The notes under the pieces: model-generated
Databases searched by the model: none
What the model saw: the letters and a program-made list of their open reading frames with translations, nothing else
What the model was told of the DNA's origin: nothing
Shown here: positions 7,114 through 12,362 of the stretch, in pieces
How positions within the stretch are numbered: position 1 is the first letter of the stretch
Layout: each line of letters begins with the position of its first letter
Translations under genes and position numbers: made by a program
Assembly: GCA_031266095.1 (NCBI GenBank)
Contig: JAISBR010000042.1
Location: 1 to 12,362, forward strand
DNA from: Treponema sp.
Lineage (GTDB): Bacteria > Spirochaetota > Spirochaetia > Treponematales > Breznakiellaceae
Direction: 5' to 3'
DNA: 12,362 nt

Positions 7114-7139
7114 TTCGAAAAACAGCACTATTTTTCGAA
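7114..7139. promoter_or_regulatory. Perfect dyad upstream of the cysteine desulfidase promoter
   Basis: TTCGAAAAA (7114-7122) is inverted exactly at 7131-7139 across an 8-bp spacer. The centre lies about 65 bp upstream of the predicted transcription start of the desulfidase gene. The symmetry and spacing fit an activator or repressor operator. Alternatively, read leftward it is a weak terminator-like hairpin followed by T residues. The protein that might bind is unknown. Confidence 0.35.
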
Positions 7140-7178
7140 TTATTTTGTTATATTTTTTTTTGCAATCTCTTTTAGCGT

Positions 7179-7184
7179 TATAAT
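7179..7184 (+). promoter_or_regulatory. -10 box of the desulfidase gene (weak -35)
   Basis: A perfect TATAAT lies 36 bp upstream of the GTG start. At the correct spacing upstream there is only a T-rich run and no recognisable TTGACA. A promoter with a weak -35 box often depends on an activator, which fits the dyad located further upstream. A TAAGGAAG ribosome binding site (7207-7214) follows. Confidence 0.5.
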
Positions 7185-7220
7185 GAAATAAATACCTGTA
7201 AAATTGTAAGGAAGAAACAA

Positions 7221-8525
7221 GTGAAGAATGATGATCCGCGTTATGTCAATTATCTTGCGGTACTTCGGGAAGAATTGGCGCCTGCCATGGGATGTACCGA
7301 GCCTGTGGCAATTGCCTTCGCCGCCGCAAAGGCACGGGAAGTTCTGGGGCAGCTGCCCGTCAGAGTCCTTGTTGAGGTAAGCGGCAATATCATTAAAAAC
7401 GTCAAAAGCGTTGTTGTGCCAAATACCGGCGGACTCAAGGGACTTAAGACCGCCGCCGCCGCGGGGATTATCGCGGGTAAGGCAGATAAAAAACTCGAAG
7501 CCATCTCGGAAGTAAGCGAAAGCCAGAAACAGGAAATCGCCGCTTTTTTGAAAAGTGTCCCCATTGAGGTAAAGATGGCCGATACCGAACGGGTGCTGGA
7601 GATCATCATCACCGTTTTTTCGCAGGCCGCCGGAAGCGGGGCCGCGCGGGCAGAAGAATCCTGGGCGCGGGTAAGAATCATCGACGCCCATACCAACATC
7701 GTTTCAATAGAAAAAGACGGCCAAATCCTTTTCAAGGGGGATGAAGCATCCGAAACGGTTGAAACCGACAGAACCATGCTGGACGTGGCGGCCATTCTCG
7801 ACTTTGCCGGTACGGTTCTGCTTGAAGATGTCCAGGGCCTTATCCGGCGGCAAATTGAATATAACTCCGCCATTTCCGCCGAGGGGCTTAAGGGAAACTA
7901 TGGGGCGAATATCGGGAAAGTACTGCGCTCCGGTAATGGGGATGATATAAAGACGCGGGCGAAAGCCGCCGCCGCCGCCGGTTCCGACGCCAGAATGAGC
8001 GGCTGCGGCATGCCGGTGATCATCCTTTCGGGAAGCGGCAACCAGGGCATGACGGCTTCTCTGCCTGTTATCGAATACGCGGCCTATCTCAAGAAGAGCG
8101 AGGAAGAACTTATCCGGGCGCTGGTTGTTTCCGACCTTATCACCATACATCTTAAAACCGGCATTGGACGGCTTTCAGCTTACTGCGGAGTTGTATGCGC
8201 CGGCGCCGCTGCCGGGGCGGGTATCGCGTACCTTCAGGGAGGTCGCCTGGAAGAAGTTGCCCATACCCTGGTAAACGCCCTGGCTATTGTTTCCGGCATT
8301 GTCTGCGACGGCGCAAAGCCTTCCTGCGCCGCGAAGATTGCCGCCGCAGTGGACGCGGGTATACTGGGGTATGAAATGTATAAAAACGGACAACAGTTTT
8401 ACGGCGGCGACGGTATTATAGCCCGCGGAGTAGAAAACACGATCAGAAATATCAGCCGTCTCGGCAGGGAAGGAATGCGCAAGACGGACAAAGAGATCAT
8501 CCGGATTATGCTTAATGAAGATTAA
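7221..8525 (+). CDS. cyuA: L-cysteine desulfidase / L-serine dehydratase-like Fe-S enzyme (CyuA, UPF0597 family)
   Basis: A 434-residue cytosolic enzyme of the oxygen-sensitive iron-sulfur family that includes archaeal cysteine desulfidase and E. coli CyuA (YhaM). These degrade L-cysteine to pyruvate, ammonia and sulfide; relatives resemble the serine dehydratase alpha subunit. Visible features are AMGCTEPVA with C25 (first cluster-ligand candidate), SGNIIKNVKSVVVPNTGG at 54-71, SGCGMP at 260-265, the signature SGSGNQGMTASLPV at 270-283, LSAYCGVVCAGAAAG with C322 and C326, and VCDGAKPSCAAKI with C362 and C369. Which later cysteines bind the cluster is inferred from family knowledge. The start is GTG, since no in-frame ATG exists nearby, and AAGGA is well spaced. 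An amino-acid carrier gene follows after 72 bases. The pyruvate product could feed the divergent dehydrogenase complex. Confidence 0.9.
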   Translation: MKNDDPRYVNYLAVLREELAPAMGCTEPVAIAFAAAKAREVLGQLPVRVLVEVSGNIIKNVKSVVVPNTGGLKGLKTAAAAGIIAGKADKKLEAISEVSESQKQEIAAFLKSVPIEVKMADTERVLEIIITVFSQAAGSGAARAEESWARVRIIDAHTNIVSIEKDGQILFKGDEASETVETDRTMLDVAAILDFAGTVLLEDVQGLIRRQIEYNSAISAEGLKGNYGANIGKVLRSGNGDDIKTRAKAAAAAGSDARMSGCGMPVIILSGSGNQGMTASLPVIEYAAYLKKSEEELIRALVVSDLITIHLKTGIGRLSAYCGVVCAGAAAGAGIAYLQGGRLEEVAHTLVNALAIVSGIVCDGAKPSCAAKIAAAVDAGILGYEMYKNGQQFYGGDGIIARGVENTIRNISRLGREGMRKTDKEIIRIMLNED

Positions 8526-8575
8526 AGGGCGGGCATCTAATTTTGTGAATACGGCCGTCGGCTGTTTAGTTTATA

Positions 8576-8581
8576 TATAAT
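8576..8581 (+). promoter_or_regulatory. Isolated -10-like box before the carrier gene
   Basis: A perfect TATAAT lies 17 bp upstream of the preferred carrier start codon, but no -35 match lies at normal spacing. It could be a secondary internal promoter for the carrier, with a very short leader, or just AT-rich spacer. Confidence 0.2.
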
Positions 8582-8597
8582 GATTAACGAGGTATCT

Positions 8598-9788
8598 ATG
8601 AAAAAGCTATTTGCCAGCCTGCCCTTACGTCTGGTTATGGCCCTGATTATCGGTATCGTTGCCGGTCTTTATGTCAACGAGGCGGTGATGCGGGTAGTTG
8701 TTACCATACAGAGTCTGCTAAGCAATCTTATCATGTTTTGTATTCCGCTTATCATCATCGGGTTTATCGCCCCGTCGATTAGCAAGCTTGGAGGCAGCGC
8801 TTCACGGCTGCTGGGTCTTGCGCTTATTTTGGCCTATATTTCCAGTATCGGCGCGGCCTTTTTCTCCATGCTGGCCGGATACGGCATTATTCCCTATCTC
8901 AACATCGTGAGTAATGTGACCCGCAATAAGGAACTGCCGGATCTGATCTTTATACTCCAGATTCCCCAGATCATGCCGGTAATGAGCGCCCTGGTAATTG
9001 CCATTCTGGTGGGGCTTGCCGCTACCTGGAACAAGGCGACAACGTTTATCAGCCTGCTCGACGAATTCCAGAAGATCGTTATCTCTATTGTAACCACCGT
9101 GGTTATTCCCCTTTTGCCTTTTTTTATCGCCTGTACCTTTTGCGGACTGGCCTACGAAGGATCGATAACAAGGCAGCTGCCGGTTTTCCTCATCGTTATC
9201 ATCATTGTCATGGCGGGGCACTATATCTGGCTTGCCCTGCTCTACGGCATAGCGGGCGCCTATTCCGGCAAGAACCCCTTCCGCGTGCTGCGCCATTACG
9301 GGCCCGCGTACCTTACCGCGGTGGGAACCATGTCCTCGGCGGCGACGCTGTCCGTCGCCCTGCAATGCGCGAATAAATCCGATGCCCTCAGAAAAGATAT
9401 GGTCGCGTTCGGCATACCGCTTTTTGCCAATGTGCACCTGTGCGGTTCGGTCCTTACCGAAACCTTTTTCGTAATGACTGTTTCCCAGGTACTCTACGGC
9501 CAGATGCCGAGCCTCCCGACCATGATACTTTTCTGCCTGTTATTGGGTATCTTCGCCATTGCCGCCCCCGGCGTACCCGGAGGAACCGTTATGGCCTCTC
9601 TCGGGCTGATAGTCAGCGTTCTGGGCTTTGACACCGGCGGGACCGCCCTGATGCTCACAATATTCGCCCTTCAGGACAGCTTCGGGACCGCCTGTAATGT
9701 TACCGGCGACGGCGCTCTTGCCCTTATCCTGACCGGCCATGTTGAGAAACACAACATAGGCGAACAAAAAATGGAAATCGCCCTATAG
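8598..9788 (+). CDS. DAACS-family amino-acid symporter with atypical binding site
   Basis: An inner-membrane transporter of the glutamate/dicarboxylate symporter fold, about 396 residues. GAGG is spaced for the ATG at 8598, whereas the in-frame ATG at 8580 has no ribosome binding site. Many hydrophobic helices are visible. The family's reentrant and binding motifs are recognisable: GTMSSAATLSV at 243-253 (hairpin 1), APGVPGG at 323-329 (hairpin 2), and D360...GT...NVTGD at 360-371. Aligned by eye to GltPh, the amino-group ligand Asp394 (D360), Thr398, Asn401 and Asp405 are kept. Arg397, which holds the side-chain carboxylate of aspartate, is Gly363, and the NMDGT sodium motif is HLCGS at 280-284. 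A neutral amino acid is therefore a better guess than glutamate. Pairing with the desulfidase points to cysteine or serine. Family is secure; substrate is inferred. Confidence 0.88.
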   Translation: MKKLFASLPLRLVMALIIGIVAGLYVNEAVMRVVVTIQSLLSNLIMFCIPLIIIGFIAPSISKLGGSASRLLGLALILAYISSIGAAFFSMLAGYGIIPYLNIVSNVTRNKELPDLIFILQIPQIMPVMSALVIAILVGLAATWNKATTFISLLDEFQKIVISIVTTVVIPLLPFFIACTFCGLAYEGSITRQLPVFLIVIIIVMAGHYIWLALLYGIAGAYSGKNPFRVLRHYGPAYLTAVGTMSSAATLSVALQCANKSDALRKDMVAFGIPLFANVHLCGSVLTETFFVMTVSQVLYGQMPSLPTMILFCLLLGIFAIAAPGVPGGTVMASLGLIVSVLGFDTGGTALMLTIFALQDSFGTACNVTGDGALALILTGHVEKHNIGEQKMEIAL

Positions 9789-9829
9789 CGGTTTGTTACG
9801 CGTCACGCGTTTGGCGCTGAAAAAGCGTA

Positions 9830-9873
9830 CGGCATTTGTTCCGGGCCGGTATCCGTACCGGCCGGAACTGCCG
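9830..9873. terminator. Strong hairpin between convergent genes
   Basis: Stems 9844-9851/9856-9863 (TCCG loop) and 9838-9842/9864-9868 stack with a single bulged G, and CGGCA (9830-9834) can pair with TGCCG (9869-9873). It lies between the carrier and the convergent membrane-protein gene, where a bidirectional terminator is expected. There is no proper T-run on the plus strand, so it may act as an mRNA 3'-end stabiliser instead. Confidence 0.5.
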
Positions 9874-9894
9874 TCACTAAAGACGCAAAAAACT

Positions 9895-10629
9895 TCAGCC
9901 TGAGCGGCACGCGGACATCAAATTTCTCTGCCCTAAGTTCTTATCAAGACGCTGCCAGAAAAAAGCGGCCACAAGGAAGAACAGGCTTATTGCCGCAACC
10001 ATAAGAATAACCCACGCGCCAAACCGGTCAATGTCAAGAAATATATAGGGATAATAAGCATGAATGCCCAAAGAATCGTATCGTACCGAATGGGTCAATC
10101 CCAGTGTTATAGATTCCGCCAGATACACATACGGAATGACAGCACATAACAGGGGATCGTATTTTTTGAGCTTTCCCCGTTCGGTGAATAACAGACAGTC
10201 AAAAAGCATGAGCAGCGGCGTTATGAGATGTACCGCAAGATTATCCAAAACGAGTAATGAACGTGTTCCTTTAGTCATAGTAGGAACCAAAATAAGCCAG
10301 TAGACAAGCATGGTGACAAAAATCGCAAAAGTAATAAACGCGCTCAATCGCGGAAAAAACCCATAGGGATTTTTCAAAGACGCGGCCGGCCTGCCCCCGC
10401 CCCGTATACAGAGGACGGTCCTTGTCAATAGAATCCCGAAAAAGACAGCCGTCAAAATATTACTTTGAATAGTATAGGTCAACAGCGTTACCGGATTAAC
10501 GGAATTTTTGAAGACCCCGACAAGCGCCAGTATACCCCATACAGCAAACAGAAAGGCACAGGCCCTGAAAGTGATGACAAAAATCTTGTTTTGCGGCAGC
10601 TTTGAACACTTTGCTGAAAAACCAGCCAT
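9895..10629 (-). CDS. Pr6Pr-family (FAR-17a/AIG1-like) integral membrane protein
   Basis: A polytopic membrane protein of 244 residues, with about six hydrophobic segments near 17-38, 47-68, 97-116, 130-148, 159-178 and 204-225. Family hallmarks are the SNILTA segment in helix 2, the conserved His in AVHLITPLL (H134) in helix 4, the charged LFTERGKL loop after it, and YPYIFLDID at 193-201 before the last helix. Related eukaryotic proteins (AIG1/ADTRP) are serine hydrolases of fatty-acid esters. The role of the bacterial members is not known to me, and I do not assign one. The preferred ATG at 10629 has GAGGAG seven bases upstream. The in-frame ATG at 10644 overlaps that site. It converges on the carrier gene, diverges from the LRR gene, and appears to be monocistronic. 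Confidence 0.75.
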   Translation of the reverse strand: MAGFSAKCSKLPQNKIFVITFRACAFLFAVWGILALVGVFKNSVNPVTLLTYTIQSNILTAVFFGILLTRTVLCIRGGGRPAASLKNPYGFFPRLSAFITFAIFVTMLVYWLILVPTMTKGTRSLLVLDNLAVHLITPLLMLFDCLLFTERGKLKKYDPLLCAVIPYVYLAESITLGLTHSVRYDSLGIHAYYPYIFLDIDRFGAWVILMVAAISLFFLVAAFFWQRLDKNLGQRNLMSACRSG

Positions 10630-10782
10630 GGTATTTCTCCTCATTCACGAAACAAAATACCCCAATTTTCTTACCGTGTCTACCGAGGCTTTCCCAAAAC
10701 CGTATGGCTTGTACCGCAGGCCCGGACAGGACTAAGCGGAAACCGCCCTGCAACTTTTTTCAGCCGGGGCCGATCGCCGCTG

Positions 10783-10810
10783 TTGATGTTTTTTCTAAAT
10801 TCGGTATAAA
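10783..10810 (+). promoter_or_regulatory. Candidate promoter of the LRR gene
   Basis: TTGATG (10783-10788) and TATAAA (10805-10810) are separated by 16 bp. Transcription would start near 10817, about 16 bases before the first ATG of the LRR gene. AAGG at 10820-10823 is the likely ribosome binding site. This is a reasonable sigma-70 match, but the AT-rich surroundings offer alternatives. Confidence 0.5.
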
Positions 10811-10832
10811 ATTAATCATAAGGTATAAAATC

Positions 10833-11603
10833 ATGTTAATCATGTTAAAAAAAGCGGTTTTTTTTGCCTTTCTTTTAACCCTGGGCGCCGTTCTTTCCGC
10901 CCAACAGCCCGGTGAGATTATCAGGGGAGATTTTGTACTCCAGGGCAGGGTACTGGTCCGGTATACGGGAAAAATGGAAACCCTGGTTATTCCCCCGGAG
11001 CTGGGAATTACTGAAATCGGTATGGGCGCCTTTATACGCTCCGGTGTACGAAGGGTGCGAGTACCTGAACGGGTTACCGTGATAGGGGACGACGCCTTTG
11101 CCCTCAGTAATGTCGAGGTGGTCCAACTGCCCTCAAGCCTCAGGCGTATCGGGAACAGGGCGTTTTACGGCTGTAAATATCTGGCCAGTGTCAGTCTGCC
11201 CGCCGCTGTGGATTATATTGGAAACGCGGCGTTTTCCAATACCGCCCTGACCAGCGTCTCTTTGCCGGAGGGCTTGATATACGTCGAGGAAAACGCCTTT
11301 TACGGCTGCGTCAACCTGACCAGGGTAACGCTGCCCGCCGGGCTGACCGGTATCGGGAACGGGGCGTTTTGCAACACCGCCCTGACCAGCATTTCCCTGC
11401 CCGCGTGGCTGGCCAGCATCGGAGACGGCGCGTTTTACGGATGCCGGGGCCTGACCGGCGTGGTCCTGCCCCCCGCTGTTGTCAGTATTGGGGCCAGGGC
11501 CTTTGCCGGCTGTACCAGCCTGCGCAATATCCGTATTCCCCTGGGCACGGAAGTCGGAGCGGACGCGTTCCAGGGAGCGCAGCAGCCGCCGACTTACTAT
11601 TAG
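10833..11603 (+). CDS. Secreted BspA-like leucine-rich-repeat protein (LRR_5 type)
   Basis: About 256 residues. An N-terminal signal peptide (basic MLKK, hydrophobic AVFFAFLLTLGAV, then LSA before QQ) predicts export to the periplasm or surface. No lipobox cysteine is present. The rest consists of around eight BspA/Treponema-pallidum-type LRR units of 22-23 residues with the pattern L..V.LP..L..IG..AF.GC..L, alternating a YGC-type unit and a shorter NTAL-type unit. BspA-like proteins in oral and gut bacteria often mediate binding to host or other bacterial cells, but function here is not determined. The start at 10833 has AAGG nine bases upstream; the ATG at 10842 is also possible. Longer frames reaching back to 10602 would run antisense through the divergent gene and lack a ribosome binding site. 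A 135-bp near-duplication lies within the repeats. Confidence 0.88.
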   Translation: MLIMLKKAVFFAFLLTLGAVLSAQQPGEIIRGDFVLQGRVLVRYTGKMETLVIPPELGITEIGMGAFIRSGVRRVRVPERVTVIGDDAFALSNVEVVQLPSSLRRIGNRAFYGCKYLASVSLPAAVDYIGNAAFSNTALTSVSLPEGLIYVEENAFYGCVNLTRVTLPAGLTGIGNGAFCNTALTSISLPAWLASIGDGAFYGCRGLTGVVLPPAVVSIGARAFAGCTSLRNIRIPLGTEVGADAFQGAQQPPTYY

Positions 11604-11997
11604 GCCGCGGGATCAACCCGGCGGCTTATCGCCGCGGCGTACGACACCGGTCAGGCTTAGATTGCCGGAACAGCGGTTTTTTTCCGCAACTTGTTCATGC
11701 CCCGAACAACTTTCCGTCCTTTCAGCCCCTTTTCCCGCGGGAAAAGGGCTTTCCCGGCGCCGGGCGGCCCTTCCGGAAAAGTTCCGTAAACCCGCCGCCT
11801 TGACCTCTTTTAAGAATAATAATCCCGGAATCAGCCTAATATTGTGCCTGAAAAGCCCTCTTTTGGCGGTTTTCCCGGTTTTCCGTTCCTAAAATCCCAC
11901 AATAAGCTCCCCTTATCCCCGCCCTCACCCCGTCCCGCTCCCGGATTTTTTTCCCGCGTTTTTTTTATTATTTTTTTCATAATTGCGCTCATAATTG
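11604..11997. other. Gene-free, palindrome-rich intergenic region
   Basis: No convincing gene is present between the LRR protein and the lipoprotein promoter. Palindromes seen are GCCGCGG at 11604-11610 with its complement at 11632-11638, a perfect 22-bp palindrome at 11727-11748 centred on CCCGCGGG, a 12-bp palindrome CCCGGCGCCGGG at 11753-11764, and TTCCGGAA close by. One of these may terminate the LRR transcript, although none is followed by a clear T-run. A T-rich stretch follows at 11959-11979. A 71-codon frame (11844-12059) exists here but runs through the promoter downstream and looks spurious. Confidence 0.45.
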
Positions 11998-12025
11998 TTG
12001 ACAAAAAAAAAAAACAATCTATATT
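11998..12025 (+). promoter_or_regulatory. Promoter with 12-A homopolymer spacer upstream of lipoprotein gene
   Basis: A perfect -35 box TTGACA (11998-12003) and a -10 box TATATT (12020-12025) are spaced 16 bp apart. The spacer is mostly an uninterrupted A-tract; 12 consecutive A residues run from 12003 to 12014. Length change in the tract by slipped-strand mispairing would move the spacing between 15, 16, 17 and 18 bp and alter promoter strength. The predicted leader to the lipoprotein start is long, about 220 bases. That the promoter drives this gene is inferred from orientation and the lack of any other gene between. Confidence 0.55.
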
Positions 12026-12031
12026 CTCCAT

Positions 12032-12255
12032 AGTCGTAATCGGTGCCGGATACGGATGATTACAAAACGGCCCTTTTCCGGCGGGAAGCGGCCGTACGTA
12101 CGGTTACCAAGAGGGACCCGGCAACGGGCCAAACGGTCTTGCGGTTCTGTCAGGACACGAGGGGCGTTTTTCCTCTTGCAGATAAACAGAAGAGACGCGG
12201 CGGGGTGAGCGGAAGCAAACCGGCCGGCGTTTCGGAAAAGACAAGGAGAATGAAC
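12032..12255 (+). other. Long predicted 5' leader of the lipoprotein gene
   Basis: About 220 bases with several short palindromes and no gene. They include CCGTACGTACGG (12092-12103), CCCG-GCAA-CGGG with a GNRA-type loop (12117-12128), and GAGG/CCTC pairing around 12160-12178. I could not match it to a riboswitch class I know. It may be an ordinary untranslated leader, or the real promoter may be nearer the gene. Confidence 0.3.
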
Positions 12256-12362
12256 ATGAAGAAAACATTGATGAGATTGGGGGTACTGGCCGCGGCGCTG
12301 GCGCTCACATTCGTGTTTGTGTCCTGTGCGCAGCCGACCGAAGAAGGATCGTCAGGCCCCAA
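12256..12362 (+). CDS. Putative lipoprotein, N-terminal part (cut by window end)
   Basis: The first 35 codons are present. The protein begins MKKTLMRLGV, followed by a hydrophobic stretch (A12-V22) and the lipobox F21-V22-S23-C24, after which comes a polar linker AQPTEEGSSGP. This is a classical signal-peptidase-II signal with the relaxed lipobox common in spirochaetes. The mature protein would be lipid-anchored through C24. The ATG at 12256 is preferred because AAGGAG (12243-12248) is spaced seven bases from it; the in-frame ATG at 12250 is only one base away from the ribosome binding site. The function of the mature domain cannot be seen. A minus-strand frame through this region is a shadow. 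Confidence 0.8.
   Translation, partial: MKKTLMRLGVLAAALALTFVFVSCAQPTEEGSSGP

Noticed and set aside
7140..7873. Long minus-strand frames opposite the desulfidase gene
   Set aside because: These are antisense shadows of a GC-biased real gene, and their products are low-complexity without family motifs.
9797..9810. Repeated ACGCGT after the carrier gene
   Set aside because: Two copies of a 6-bp palindrome are too short to be meaningful.
10602..10832. N-terminal extension of the LRR protein back to 10602
   Set aside because: It would run antisense through the start of the divergent membrane protein and place the signal peptide internally. Starts at 10833 or 10842 give a normal signal peptide.
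11844..12059. 71-codon plus-strand frame with a hydrophobic segment
   Set aside because: It runs through the T-rich stretch and the TTGACA/TATATT promoter, has a Pro/Phe-rich low-complexity product, and no clear ribosome binding site.
12060..12255. Possible riboswitch (c-di-GMP or similar) in the lipoprotein leader
   Set aside because: Short hairpins and a GNRA-type loop are present, but I could not match the conserved core of any class I know.

Overview
The window looks like a chromosomal segment of a host-associated, fermentative bacterium of moderate GC content (about 50% by eye). A spirochaete, possibly a gut Treponema, is my best guess. This rests on a surface-type BspA-like leucine-rich-repeat protein, a lipoprotein with a relaxed lipobox, anaerobic cysteine-desulfidase chemistry and the many palindromic intergenic elements. 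It is an inference, since no rRNA or other phylogenetic marker gene is present.

Left block (about 1-6900, transcribed leftward): an apparent operon encoding a complete 2-oxoacid dehydrogenase complex (pyruvate or acetoin type). The order from the promoter is E1 alpha (5777-6778), E1 beta (4778-5761), E2 (3401-4720) and E3 (1953-3359). A SorC/DeoR-family sugar-phosphate-responsive regulator (1009-1953) follows, its start codon overlapping the E3 stop by one base, and then ribulose-phosphate 3-epimerase (201-857). A near-consensus sigma-70 promoter (TTGACA, 17 bp, TATAAT, minus strand) lies about 75-105 bp upstream of E1 alpha. Nearly the same short hairpin sits just 5' of the ribosome binding sites of both E1 alpha and rpe, in the same orientation. 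Related arms also bound a 140-bp segment between the regulator and rpe. This could be a leader regulatory element or a MITE-like dispersed repeat, and it is the most unusual structure I found.

Middle block (about 7100-9870, rightward): a CyuA-type L-cysteine desulfidase / serine dehydratase-like Fe-S enzyme, followed by a divergent DAACS-family (glutamate symporter fold) amino-acid carrier. By hand alignment the carrier keeps the residue that binds the amino group but lacks the side-chain-carboxylate Arg and the NMDGT sodium motif. Together they suggest uptake and desulfuration or deamination of a neutral amino acid such as cysteine or serine, giving pyruvate. That pyruvate could feed the divergent dehydrogenase complex. 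A strong hairpin separates the carrier from the convergent next gene.

Right block (about 9895-12362): a Pr6Pr-family membrane protein (minus), a secreted BspA-like LRR protein (plus), about 650 bp of gene-free palindrome-rich DNA, and the start of a lipoprotein gene cut by the window edge. The lipoprotein's best upstream promoter carries a 12-A homopolymer between its -35 and -10 boxes, which makes it a candidate for phase-variable expression.
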